A stretch of 64,000 nucleotides of DNA from an uncultured Erythrobacter sp. (GTDB lineage Bacteria > Pseudomonadota > Alphaproteobacteria > Sphingomonadales > Sphingomonadaceae). Of this stretch, positions 1 to 8,055 are shown in pieces. A program made the translations under genes and the position numbers. How positions within the stretch are numbered: the stretch's first letter is position 1; every line of letters begins with the position of its first letter. The notes beneath the pieces were generated by a model, which was given only the letters and a program-made list of their open reading frames with translations, had not been told where the DNA came from and searched no databases. The stretch covers positions 62,001 through 126,000 of the forward strand of contig CANMUS010000006.1 of assembly GCA_947501215.1 (NCBI GenBank), in the 5' to 3' direction.

Positions 1-1456
1 AACGCTCGGCGCTGCGGAAGGGGCTGGTCACCTTGTCCAGCCGCTCGCGGATCGCGGCGAGTTCTGCCTCCGGGTCCTCGGCCGCTTCGAGGTCGGATTT
101 GTAGGCGACCTCCAGCCCGCCCGCGATCGGCAGGCTGCCCCAGTCGCCGCTCGGCCAGCAGAAGCGGTATTGATAGGTTTCCGCATTGCTCATCGCGCTG
201 CCGGCGATGCCATAGGCGCGGCGCAGCACCACGCTGGCGAGCGGGACGCTGGCCTTGTAGACCGCGTTCATCGCCTGCACGCCGTAGCGGATCGTGCCCG
301 CCATCTCCGCCTCGCGACCGATCATGAAACCGGGATTGTCGACCAGGTGGACGATCGGCAGGCGGAACTGGTCGGCGAGCTTCACGAACCGCTCGACCTT
401 TTCGCTGGTCTTGGCGTCCCAGCTGCCGCCGAGATAGCTCGGGTCGCTCGCCAGCACCGCGACCGGCCAGCCGTCGAGTCGGGCCAGCGCAGTGATGCAG
501 GCGCGGCCCCACATCTTGCCGATCTCGAACACGGTGCCCTGGTCGAAGACCATCTCCATGCAGCGGCGCATGGAATAAACCTGTTTGTCCTCGCGCGGGA
601 CGAGGGAGAGCAGCGCATCCTCGCGCCGGTCGACCGGGTCGCGGCATTCGGTGCGGCGGGCGAGCTGGCCGACATGTTCGGGCATGAAGCTGAGGAAATG
701 CCGCGCGCGGGCGAATGCTTCGGCCTCGCTGGCGACCTCGTCGTCGACCACGCCGTTGCGCGTGTGGATGCCGCTGCCGCCAAGGTCTTCCTTGGCCTGC
801 TGGTGATCGTCCGAACCCTTGTAACTCTCGCCGAGGCCATCGACCACGGCGGGTCCGGCGGCGAAGATCTGGCTGAGGCCTTTGACCATGATCGAATAAT
901 GGCTGGCGACGATCCGTGCTGCGCCGAGTCCCGCCGTGGGGCCGAGCGCCAGCGCGACGACCGGCACGGTGTCGAGGTTTATGACCACATCTGACCAGCC
1001 GGGCACGGCGGGAATATAGGTCGCACCGATCTGCTCCAGCGTCTTGACCGATCCGCCGCCGCCGGTGCCGTCGATCATGCGGATGATGGGAAGCTTGAGC
1101 TCGTGCGCCATCTTCTCGGCCTGCACCATCTTGCGACTGATTCCGGCATCCGCCGCGCCGCCGCGAATTGTGAAGTCGTCTGCCGTGGCGACCACCGAGC
1201 GACCGTTGATTTTGGCCTTCCCGAACAGGAAGGGAGCAGGGAGGACGGATTCGAGATTGCCGTCCGCGTCATAGGTACCCTTGCCTGCGATCTTGCCGAT
1301 TTCGCGGAAGGAGCCATCGTCCACCAGTGCAGCGAGCCGGGCGCGGGCGTCCATCTTGCCGCGCCCGTGCTGGCGCGCGACCTTGTCCGCGCCGCCCATC
1401 TGCTCGGCGAGGGCTTCGCGCTGGCGCAGTTCTTCGAGTTCGGCTTCCCAACCCAT
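1..1456 (-). CDS. Acyl-CoA carboxylase, carboxyltransferase (beta) subunit, partial
   Basis: Carboxyltransferase half of a biotin-dependent acyl-CoA carboxylase (propionyl-, methylcrotonyl- or acetyl-CoA type), moving the carboxyl group from carboxybiotin to an acyl-CoA in the cytoplasm. Read from the ATG at 1454-1456, about 485 residues are present and the frame stays open through the left edge, so the C-terminus lies outside. The translation starts MGWEAELEELRQRE and shows both crotonase-fold halves: GTGGGGSVKTLEQIG and LGPTAGLGAARIVAS in the first, VDNPGFMIGREAEMAG in the second. It lies downstream of the alpha subunit gene on the same strand, separated by a hairpin-repeat pair. The partnership is inferred from position. 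The substrate cannot be decided from sequence. Confidence 0.88.
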   Translation of the reverse strand, partial: MGWEAELEELRQREALAEQMGGADKVARQHGRGKMDARARLAALVDDGSFREIGKIAGKGTYDADGNLESVLPAPFLFGKAKINGRSVVATADDFTIRGGAADAGISRKMVQAEKMAHELKLPIIRMIDGTGGGGSVKTLEQIGATYIPAVPGWSDVVINLDTVPVVALALGPTAGLGAARIVASHYSIMVKGLSQIFAAGPAVVDGLGESYKGSDDHQQAKEDLGGSGIHTRNGVVDDEVASEAEAFARARHFLSFMPEHVGQLARRTECRDPVDRREDALLSLVPREDKQVYSMRRCMEMVFDQGTVFEIGKMWGRACITALARLDGWPVAVLASDPSYLGGSWDAKTSEKVERFVKLADQFRLPIVHLVDNPGFMIGREAEMAGTIRYGVQAMNAVYKASVPLASVVLRRAYGIAGSAMSNAETYQYRFCWPSGDWGSLPIAGGLEVAYKSDLEAAEDPEAELAAIRERLDKVTSPFRSAER

Positions 1457-1465
1457 CCCAGTCTC

Positions 1466-1556
1466 CGTTCGGGCTGAGCTTGTCGAAGCCCTGTCCTTCA
1501 CTTAAAGCGCAACGCTAGAAGAAAGTGCAGCCCTTCGACAAGCTCAGGGCGAACGG
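1466..1556. repeat. Inverted pair of REP-like hairpin repeats (copies A1 and A2)
   Basis: Two copies of a 27-nt unit face each other between the alpha and beta carboxylase genes. A1 is at 1466-1491 (read on the minus strand) and A2 at 1530-1556 (plus strand). Both contain the constant core CTTCGACAAGCTCAG and the constant tail GAACGG. Each unit also folds locally: the stem is GGGCT/AGCCC in A1 and GCCCT/AGGGC in A2, so the stem bases differ but stay complementary. The facing pair could also form one large stem-loop in the alpha-beta transcript. The layout resembles a bacterial interspersed mosaic element. A second pair lies at 3507-3597. Confidence 0.85.
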
Positions 1557-1566
1557 GTTTGGGAAG

Positions 1567-3459
1567 TCAGTCCGTGTCGTCAGGCTCCACCACGCACAGC
1601 ACCGCCTCGACCTGCACCTGCCCGCCCTCGCTGGCGGAGAGTTCGGTCACGGTCCCGTCAAACGGCGCGGTGAGCGCGTGCTCCATCTTCATCGCCTCAA
1701 GCACCATCAGCCGCTGGCCAGCGGTGACCGCATCGCCCTCGGCCACGTCGACCGCGATGACCTTGCCCGGCATCGGCGCGAGGATCGCGCCGTCTGCGGC
1801 GGAGGCTGCTCCGCCTGTTCGCGGAGGATGGGGATAGAACGTGTAGTCGAAACCGCGATCAGTAACGATGATCCCATCGTCTAAACTAGGATAGGTGTTC
1901 GGACAGGGCCGCCCACCTTTGGGCGTTGCTGCGAAGGTTTCGCTGCCGCACCAAAGCGTTACGGTGTTCTCGCTTGGTTTGTTCAATCGAAAGCCAAAAA
2001 GCTGGTCGAGGATTGGGTCATATCCACCCCAATCGAACCTATCAGCCTTGTATCGCCTTGCGGCTGTGTCTGCGACACTCATGTCTGGCACTTTTTGCGA
2101 GATAAGCTTGTCACCTGCGGCACCGATCAAACCAGTGTCGAGCTTGGCATCGGCGAAGTCGCTATTGTCGAGACACTCGAACAGGAAGCCCTTGTTAGTT
2201 TTCACGGGTGCGACGAAGCTATGATTTAGTGACCGCTTGAGTGTCTCGATAGCCTGATCGCGGCCGTCTTCATGGACCACCACCTTTGCAATCATCGGGT
2301 CGTAAAACGGAGTAACCGAATCGCCCTCCTCCACCCCAGTCTCGATACGGGCCCAGCGATCATCAAGGACCAAGGATTCCAACCGCCCCGTGCTCGGTAG
2401 AAATCCCGTCGCCGGGTCTTCCGCATAGAGGCGAGCCTCGATGGACCACCCGTCGATGCTAAGCTCTTCCTGCTTGAGCGGGATCGGCTCTCCGCTTGCT
2501 ACCCTCAGCTGCCATTCCACCAGGTCCACCCCGGTGATCTCCTCGGTCACGGGGTGCTCGACCTGCAGGCGGGTGTTCATTTCCATGAAGAAGATGCGGT
2601 CGGCGCGCAGGTCCTCGGAAGCATCGGCGATGAATTCGATGGTGCCAGCGCCCTCGTAATCGACCGCCTTGGCGGCGCGTACGGCGGCGGCGCAGATTTC
2701 CTCGCGCGTGGCCTCGTCCATGCCGGGGGCGGGGGCTTCCTCGATCACCTTCTGGTGGCGGCGTTGAAGCGAGCAGTCGCGCTCGAACAGGTGGACGACA
2801 TTGCCATGGCTGTCGCCGAACACCTGCACTTCGATATGGCGAGGCGAGGTGATCCATTTTTCGAGGATCACATCGTCATTGCCGAAGCTCGCCTTGGCCT
2901 CGCGGCGGCAGGATTCGAGCGAGGAGAGGAAGTCCTCGGCCGCATCGACCTTGCGCATCCCCTTGCCGCCGCCGCCTGCGACCGCCTTGATCAGCACCGG
3001 ATAGCCGATCGCGTCGGCTTCCTGCTTCAGGCGCTCCGCCGACTGGTCGTCACCATCATAGCCGGGAGTGACGGGCACGCCCGCCTCGCGCATCAGCTTC
3101 TTGGCCGCGTCCTTCAGGCCCATGGCGCGGATCGAGGACGGCGGCGCGCCGACCCAGATCAACCCGGCATCCATCACCGCCTGCGCGAAGTCCGCGTTCT
3201 CCGACAGGAAGCCGTATCCCGGATGGATTGCTTCGGCCCCGGTCTGCTTCGCCGCAGCGATGATCTTCTCGCCGACGAGATAGCTCTCGGCAGCGGGCGA
3301 AGTGCCGATATGCACCGCCTCGTCTGCTGTACGCACATGCAGCGCCTTGGCATCGGCATCCGAATAGACCGCCACCGTGGCGATCCCCATGGCGCGCGCA
3401 GTGCGGATGATGCGGCAGGCGATCTCGCCGCGATTGGCGATGAGGAGCTTTGAAATCAT
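1567..3459 (-). CDS. Acyl-CoA carboxylase, biotin carboxylase/biotin carrier (alpha) subunit
   Basis: ATP-dependent carboxylation of a covalently bound biotin, the first half-reaction of a propionyl/methylcrotonyl-type carboxylase. The 630 residues hold an N-terminal biotin carboxylase domain (starts MISKLLIANRGEIACRI), an ATP-grasp domain with the glycine-rich loop GGGGKGMR near residue 165, the segment EMNTRLQVEHPVTE near 290, a poorly conserved linking (BT-like) region, and a C-terminal biotinyl domain with EAMKMEH, biotinyl Lys about 591. The length suits propionyl/methylcrotonyl alpha subunits. The ATG at 3457-3459 has no clear ribosome binding site. The stretch of about 1840-2520 uses noticeably more A/T-ending and rare codons (TTA, AGT, ACT) than the rest of the gene. 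Confidence 0.92.
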   Translation of the reverse strand: MISKLLIANRGEIACRIIRTARAMGIATVAVYSDADAKALHVRTADEAVHIGTSPAAESYLVGEKIIAAAKQTGAEAIHPGYGFLSENADFAQAVMDAGLIWVGAPPSSIRAMGLKDAAKKLMREAGVPVTPGYDGDDQSAERLKQEADAIGYPVLIKAVAGGGGKGMRKVDAAEDFLSSLESCRREAKASFGNDDVILEKWITSPRHIEVQVFGDSHGNVVHLFERDCSLQRRHQKVIEEAPAPGMDEATREEICAAAVRAAKAVDYEGAGTIEFIADASEDLRADRIFFMEMNTRLQVEHPVTEEITGVDLVEWQLRVASGEPIPLKQEELSIDGWSIEARLYAEDPATGFLPSTGRLESLVLDDRWARIETGVEEGDSVTPFYDPMIAKVVVHEDGRDQAIETLKRSLNHSFVAPVKTNKGFLFECLDNSDFADAKLDTGLIGAAGDKLISQKVPDMSVADTAARRYKADRFDWGGYDPILDQLFGFRLNKPSENTVTLWCGSETFAATPKGGRPCPNTYPSLDDGIIVTDRGFDYTFYPHPPRTGGAASAADGAILAPMPGKVIAVDVAEGDAVTAGQRLMVLEAMKMEHALTAPFDGTVTELSASEGGQVQVEAVLCVVEPDDTD

Positions 3460-3506
3460 GGATGCGGGTTAGTCCGCTCCGGCGAAAAAGAAAACCGCAA
3501 CCACTT

Positions 3507-3597
3507 CCGTTCGTGCTGAGCTTGTCGAAGCACCGCACTTTTTTGAGCACCGGTACAAAAGTTAAAGACGGCCCTTCGACAAGCTCAGGGCGAACGG
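3507..3597. repeat. Inverted pair of REP-like hairpin repeats (copies B1 and B2)
   Basis: Second pair of the 27-nt unit seen at 1466-1556, here between crtB and the carboxylase alpha gene. B1 is at 3507-3533 (minus orientation) and B2 at 3571-3597 (plus). The core CTTCGACAAGCTCAG and tail GAACGG are unchanged. The local stem is GTGCT/AGCAC in B1 and GCCCT/AGGGC in B2. With the A pair this gives three different stem sequences, all self-complementary, around one fixed loop. It may separate the crt transcript from the carboxylase transcript. Confidence 0.85.
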
Positions 3598-3611
3598 GGA
3601 GGGGAGGAAAG

Positions 3612-4631
3612 CTACCACCCAGCGACGGGGCGGAAATCGTGGCGGCTCCACAGGATCGGTTCGCGCGGCTGGGCGGGGCGGTTCCACAGGGCCTCGAAGA
3701 AGGCGCTCGTGACATGCCAGCTCTTCTCGAGCCCGCTCACGCGCGTGCGCCTGTCCCAGGCCAGCTGCCCGCGGTTCAGCACCTTGCGCCCGATCGCGCC
3801 GTAGATATTGGCCGCTGCCAGCACCGCCCAGCGCTGCCGGAAGCGCAGCTTCTTCGCGCCGAGCTTGGATGCTTCCTCGTGCTTCTCCATCAGCGCGATC
3901 AGGCGCGGCATCAGGCTCGCTAGGCGGAAGCGGTTTTCCGGCAGGGCATGTTCGCCTGCTTCCCAGCCCATTTCGTCGAGCCAGCTCTTCGGGAGATAAC
4001 AGCGCCCGGCATCAGCATCCTCGACGATGTCGCGCGCGATATTGGCGATCTGGAAAGCAAGGCCGAGGTCGCAGGCGCGGTCCAGTGTCTCGCCGTCGTC
4101 CTTGCTGACGCCCATGACCACCGCCATCATGATCCCGACCGATCCGGCGACGTGATAGCAATAGCGCATCATGTCGGCCTCGGTCGCCGGCTGCCAGCGC
4201 GTGGCATCCAGCGCGAAGCCGCCGATCATGTCGTTGGCCATGTCCCAAGTGAGGCCGGTCTCATCGGCGACCATACCGAAGGAATCGAAAGCGAAATCGG
4301 CAGTCGGCTGCTCATCCAGTGCGCGCTTGGTTAGCACGCGGATCGCCTGCACACGGTCCTCGGCGTTTTTCAAGTCGCCCTGATCGCCGAGAGGGCCGCC
4401 CTTGTCCTGATTGTCCGCAATGTCGTCGCAGCGGCGGCACCAGGTGTAGAGGAGCCAGCTGCGCTCGCGCGTGTCGCGGTCGAACAGCTTGCTGGCGGCA
4501 GCGAAGCTCTGCGAGCCTTCCTCGATAGCTTCCTTGGCGCGAGCGATGAGATTGCGCCGGTCGCGGCCGCCACCGGCACGCGTCGGCGTCGCGCGGATCT
4601 TGCTGGTCGTCAGTGGGCGGGGCGTGTTCAG
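3612..4631 (-). CDS. crtB: Phytoene synthase
   Basis: Condenses two geranylgeranyl diphosphates into phytoene, the first committed carotenoid step. Both Asp-rich motifs are present: DDIAD (about residues 69-73 from the proposed start) and DIVED within IARDIVEDADAGRCYLP (about 201-205). The frame contains no ATG, GTG or TTG upstream of a TTG at 4371-4373, and starting there would remove the first Asp motif and the conserved SFAAASKLFDRDTRERSW-type segment. The most likely start is CTG at 4629-4631, which overlaps the stop of the preceding gene as CTGA, copying the ATGA overlap one gene upstream, with GAAGG about 10 nt before it. From CTG the protein is 339 residues, close to the family norm. 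Last gene of the crt operon. Confidence 0.85.
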   Translation of the reverse strand: MNTPRPLTTSKIRATPTRAGGGRDRRNLIARAKEAIEEGSQSFAAASKLFDRDTRERSWLLYTWCRRCDDIADNQDKGGPLGDQGDLKNAEDRVQAIRVLTKRALDEQPTADFAFDSFGMVADETGLTWDMANDMIGGFALDATRWQPATEADMMRYCYHVAGSVGIMMAVVMGVSKDDGETLDRACDLGLAFQIANIARDIVEDADAGRCYLPKSWLDEMGWEAGEHALPENRFRLASLMPRLIALMEKHEEASKLGAKKLRFRQRWAVLAAANIYGAIGRKVLNRGQLAWDRRTRVSGLEKSWHVTSAFFEALWNRPAQPREPILWSRHDFRPVAGW

Positions 4632-5209
4632 AGGTCGTCTGCCTTCATCTGGAAGATCGGCGTATGCGCCTCGTAGCTTGCCATTTTCTTTAACAGCCCG
4701 CCGAGATTGTCGTCGGCGATCAGGATGTTCTGGTGAGCGGGGCGCACGAAGCCCACCTTGGCCATCCTGCGATTGAAAGCGATAAGGTCGTCATAGAAGC
4801 CGAAGGCATTGAGCAGGCCGACAGGCTTCTGGTGATAGCCGAGCTGCGCCCAGCTCATCGCTTCCCATAATTCGTCCATCGTCCCGACACCGCCGGGGAT
4901 GGTGACGAAACCGTCGGAGAGATCGGTGAAGCGCTGCTTGCGCTCGTGCATGCCGCCGACGGTGTACAGTTCGGTGCAATCGTGGTTCGCGACTTCGGAA
5001 TTGGCGAGCGCGTCGGGGATTACACCGATCACCTCGCCATCCGCCTCCAGCGCGCCGCGCGCGACCGCACCCATCAGGCCGAGCCGTCCGCCGCCATACA
5101 CTACGCCGATGCCGCGCTCCGCGAGGCCAGCGCCGACATCGTAGGCGAGCTGGATATAGCGCGGATCTTCGGGCGAAGCCGAACCGCAATAGACAGCAAG
5201 GCGGTTCAC
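4628..5209 (-). CDS. LOG family protein (TIGR00730-type nucleotide 5'-monophosphate phosphoribohydrolase)
   Basis: 193-residue Rossmann-like protein of the LONELY GUY family. Characterised members release the free base from cytokinin riboside or other nucleoside 5'-monophosphates. Visible motifs are YGGGRLGLMG (about 38-47), GGMHERK (85-91) and the diagnostic PGGVGTMDE (105-113), with the usual length. The start ATG overlaps the crtI stop as ATGA, and its own TGA overlaps the proposed crtB CTG start, so it is translated in the middle of the carotenoid operon. A role in pigment synthesis is not known. The substrate is not predictable here, and older annotations may call it a lysine decarboxylase, which the family is not. 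Confidence 0.9.
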   Translation of the reverse strand: MNRLAVYCGSASPEDPRYIQLAYDVGAGLAERGIGVVYGGGRLGLMGAVARGALEADGEVIGVIPDALANSEVANHDCTELYTVGGMHERKQRFTDLSDGFVTIPGGVGTMDELWEAMSWAQLGYHQKPVGLLNAFGFYDDLIAFNRRMAKVGFVRPAHQNILIADDNLGGLLKKMASYEAHTPIFQMKADDL

Positions 5210-6756
5210 TCGACCAAATCCTCGACCATCAAGCCGGCGGTCGCCTTGGCGCTGCCGACCACGCCGGGGATGCCGGCGCCCGGATGCGTGCCCGCGCCGA
5301 CAAGGTAGAAATTGTCGATCACGTCGTCGCGATTATGCCCGCGGAAGAAGGCGCTCTGGGTCAGCACCGGTTCCAGGCTGAAGGCACTGCCCATATGGGC
5401 GTTGAGATCGCTGGCGAAATCCTTCGGCGCATAGTGGAACTTGGTCTTGATGCGCGAATGGATGTCGGGGATCAAGCGGCGCTCGATCTCGTCGAGAATG
5501 CGCTTTTCGAGGATCGGACCCATCTCCTCCCAATCGACCGCCAGCTTGCCCATGTGAGCGACCGGGACCAGCGCGTAGAAGGTGCTCATACCCTCGGGCG
5601 CCATCGACGGATCGCTGACGCTGGGGTGGTGCAGGTAGATCGAGAAATCTTCCGGCAGCACACCGTGGTCGTAAATGTCCTCCAGCAGGCCTTTGTAGCG
5701 CGGGCCGAACAGGATCATGTGGTGCGGGATGCCCGGCCAGGTGCCCTCAATCCCGAAATGGACCACGAACAGGCTGGGGCTGAATTTCTTGCGCGCCAGC
5801 TTCCCGGCATAAGATTTGCCGCGCTTGGAATCGGACAGCAGGTTGCGATAGCTGTGGACGATGTCGGCATTGCTGGCGACCGCATCGAAGCGCTCGCGCC
5901 AGCCTGATGCGGTTTCCACCTCGGTCGCCTTGGTGCCCAGCGTGTGGACCTGCACTACGGGATCGCCGACGCGCATGGTGCCGCCGATCCGCTCGAAATG
6001 GCGGATCATGCCCGCGACCAGCCGGTTGGTGCCGCCCTTGGCCCACCAGACGCCGCCGTCTTTCTCCAACTTGTGGATCAGCGCGTAGATGCTGCTGGTC
6101 TTCATCGGATTGCCGCCGACCAGCAGCGTGTGGAAACTCAGCGCCTCGCGCAGCTTCTCGTTCTCGACATAGCTCGACACCATCGAATAGACGCTGCGCC
6201 AGGCCTGCTGCTTCGCCAGGGCAGGGGCCGCCTTAAGCATTGATTTAAAGTCGAGGAAGGGCTTGTGCCCCAGCTTGACGTAGCCTTCCTGATAGACGGC
6301 CTCCGAATAATCGAGGAAGCGCTGGTATCCGGCGACGTCCGACGGGTTGAGCTGCGCTATTTCGGCAAACAGCTGCTCCTCGTCATTGGAATAGTCGAAA
6401 TTGGTCCCGTCGGGCCAGTTCAGGCGATAGAACGGCATGACCGGCACGATTTCGACGTCTTCCGCCATATCGTGACCGGTCAGCGCCCATAGCTCGCGCA
6501 GACAGTCGGGATCGGTGATGACGGTCGGGCCGGCATCGAAGGTGAAGCCATCCTTTTCCCAGTAATACGCGCGGCCACCGGGCTTGTCGCGACCCTCGAC
6601 CACGGTGGTCTGGATACCGGCGGACTGCAGTCGGATGGCAAGGGCAAGCCCCCCGAAGCCGGAACCGACGACGCAGGCTGTCTTCCCGGTCGCAGGCACG
6701 CCCGCAACGGTGGTTTCACCGGTGGCGGTGGGCGGTGTGTTCGTTTCGGCGTTCAT
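5206..6756 (-). CDS. crtI: Phytoene desaturase
   Basis: FAD-dependent CrtI-type desaturase turning phytoene into lycopene (four desaturations in most bacterial members). The 516 residues start with a roughly 25-residue hydrophilic extension, then the dinucleotide-binding motif GSGFGG (31-36) and the CrtI signature GGRAYYWEKDGFTFDAGPT at about 60-78. The C-terminal segment GAGTHPGAGIPGVVGSAKA is the FAD-binding carotenoid oxidoreductase signature. Its ATG (6754-6756) shares one base with the crtY stop (TGATG), and its own stop overlaps the LOG gene start (ATGA). Membrane association is inferred from the family. The number of desaturation steps cannot be read from the sequence. Confidence 0.95.
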   Translation of the reverse strand: MNAETNTPPTATGETTVAGVPATGKTACVVGSGFGGLALAIRLQSAGIQTTVVEGRDKPGGRAYYWEKDGFTFDAGPTVITDPDCLRELWALTGHDMAEDVEIVPVMPFYRLNWPDGTNFDYSNDEEQLFAEIAQLNPSDVAGYQRFLDYSEAVYQEGYVKLGHKPFLDFKSMLKAAPALAKQQAWRSVYSMVSSYVENEKLREALSFHTLLVGGNPMKTSSIYALIHKLEKDGGVWWAKGGTNRLVAGMIRHFERIGGTMRVGDPVVQVHTLGTKATEVETASGWRERFDAVASNADIVHSYRNLLSDSKRGKSYAGKLARKKFSPSLFVVHFGIEGTWPGIPHHMILFGPRYKGLLEDIYDHGVLPEDFSIYLHHPSVSDPSMAPEGMSTFYALVPVAHMGKLAVDWEEMGPILEKRILDEIERRLIPDIHSRIKTKFHYAPKDFASDLNAHMGSAFSLEPVLTQSAFFRGHNRDDVIDNFYLVGAGTHPGAGIPGVVGSAKATAGLMVEDLVE

Positions 6757-7940
6757 CAGGATCCCTCTTGGACCAGCGGAGCGCCCTTGCCAAGCAAGGC
6801 GCCGATTGCCGCCGGTATGGGTATCGGCGGCTTGCCGATCAATATGCGTGCCTTGTCTGCCAGAGTGGAGTGGCCCGCGTAGAAACGCTCCACGAGTGGC
6901 TCCGGCAATCGATAGAAATGCGCGAATATGCGGAAGCGTTCCTCCGGCTGCGCACCCTGGAAAAGCATGCGGCCGAGCGCGCGGTAAAAGCTTGTCGCGC
7001 GCCAGTGATCGCGGGCGCGTTTGTCGATCAATGCCGCGAGCTGTTCTCCTGGCAGGGTAGCCTCGCGTGCGATTGCCAGTGCGTTGTCGACTGCGAAAGG
7101 CAAGGTGTAACTCGTCAATGGGTGGACGAAGCCGCCGCGTGCGCCTGCGCGAACCACGCCCGGAGGGCCGATGTCGCGCCGATAGGCGGCAAAATCGCCT
7201 CCGGTGATGACCGGCAGAACCCCGGTTTCACCGCCGACGATCTCTCCGTCCCAACCGTGCTCGCGGCAATAGTCGTCGATCCTGCGCGACAGGGCGCTGC
7301 GCTCAAGAACCGGGCTGTCGGCGTAATAGGTGTCCTCGACGAAGAGGTCCTGCGCGCCCAGCGGGAGGGTGTAAACGAAGCGATAGGCGGCGTGCTGGCG
7401 AACTCGGGCGTCCATAACGATCGGGCGCTGCATGCCGTGCGCGGCGGGTAGCTTGATGTGGCGGCCCATGAAGACCTGCCATCCGCCGCGCAAGTGCGCG
7501 GAGGGCACGGCGTTGCGGCAATCCATCACGACGCGCGCCGGAACATGCTCGCCGCTTTCCAGCGTCACGCCATCAGGTGCCACATCAGCGACCGGGCTGA
7601 GCAGGCGCAGCGATTCCTGCGGGAGCTCACGCCGTAGATTGGCGTCGAAATCCCTGCTCGCGATGGAATGATAGGTCGAGGTGAGGGTGCGGGCGATGTC
7701 GGGGAAATAGACCTCATATCCACGATCCCATTCGACCTGGCGGCAGTTTGCCAGCAAAGCCTTGCCAGCGGCGTCGAGATCACTGTCGAACCAGCTCCAG
7801 CGGTGATTGCCGCCGAAGACATCGCCGCTCTCGAACAGGGCGAGGCGCATTTCCGGATGGGCGCGATGGACGGCCAGCGCGATCAGCCCGCCGGCGAGCC
7901 CTCCGCCCACGATTGCCATATCGATCATGCGCCCGTTCAT
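6756..7940 (-). CDS. crtY: Lycopene beta-cyclase
   Basis: Cyclises both ends of lycopene to give beta-carotene, the precursor of retinal used by Blh at 57980-58804. The 394-residue protein has the N-terminal FAD/NAD-binding motif GGGLAG (12-17), the family segments NHRWSWFDSD near 45, YRFVYTLPLGAQDLFVEDT near 215, and GGFVHPLTSYTLPFAVDNA near 285. It is the first gene of the crtY-crtI-LOG-crtB operon and faces the MipA/OmpV gene across 115 bp (7941-8055), which must hold its promoter, though no clear -35/-10 pair is visible there. The start may be the ATG used here or the in-frame ATG 12 nt downstream (MIDMAIVGGG). Confidence 0.94.
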   Translation of the reverse strand: MNGRMIDMAIVGGGLAGGLIALAVHRAHPEMRLALFESGDVFGGNHRWSWFDSDLDAAGKALLANCRQVEWDRGYEVYFPDIARTLTSTYHSIASRDFDANLRRELPQESLRLLSPVADVAPDGVTLESGEHVPARVVMDCRNAVPSAHLRGGWQVFMGRHIKLPAAHGMQRPIVMDARVRQHAAYRFVYTLPLGAQDLFVEDTYYADSPVLERSALSRRIDDYCREHGWDGEIVGGETGVLPVITGGDFAAYRRDIGPPGVVRAGARGGFVHPLTSYTLPFAVDNALAIAREATLPGEQLAALIDKRARDHWRATSFYRALGRMLFQGAQPEERFRIFAHFYRLPEPLVERFYAGHSTLADKARILIGKPPIPIPAAIGALLGKGAPLVQEGS

Positions 7941-8055
7941 CGGTTGCGGGGCTTAGGCAGTTCGCGCTCCGGCGGCAATGCGGCTATTCGTTGTGCGACA
8001 CTGGAACGCGATGCGCGCCAAGCCGTTTGAGGCGAAAGACGAAGTGAGGGTTTCC

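Noticed and set aside
4371-4373. TTG as the start of crtB
   Set aside because: It would delete the first Asp-rich motif and about 86 conserved residues.
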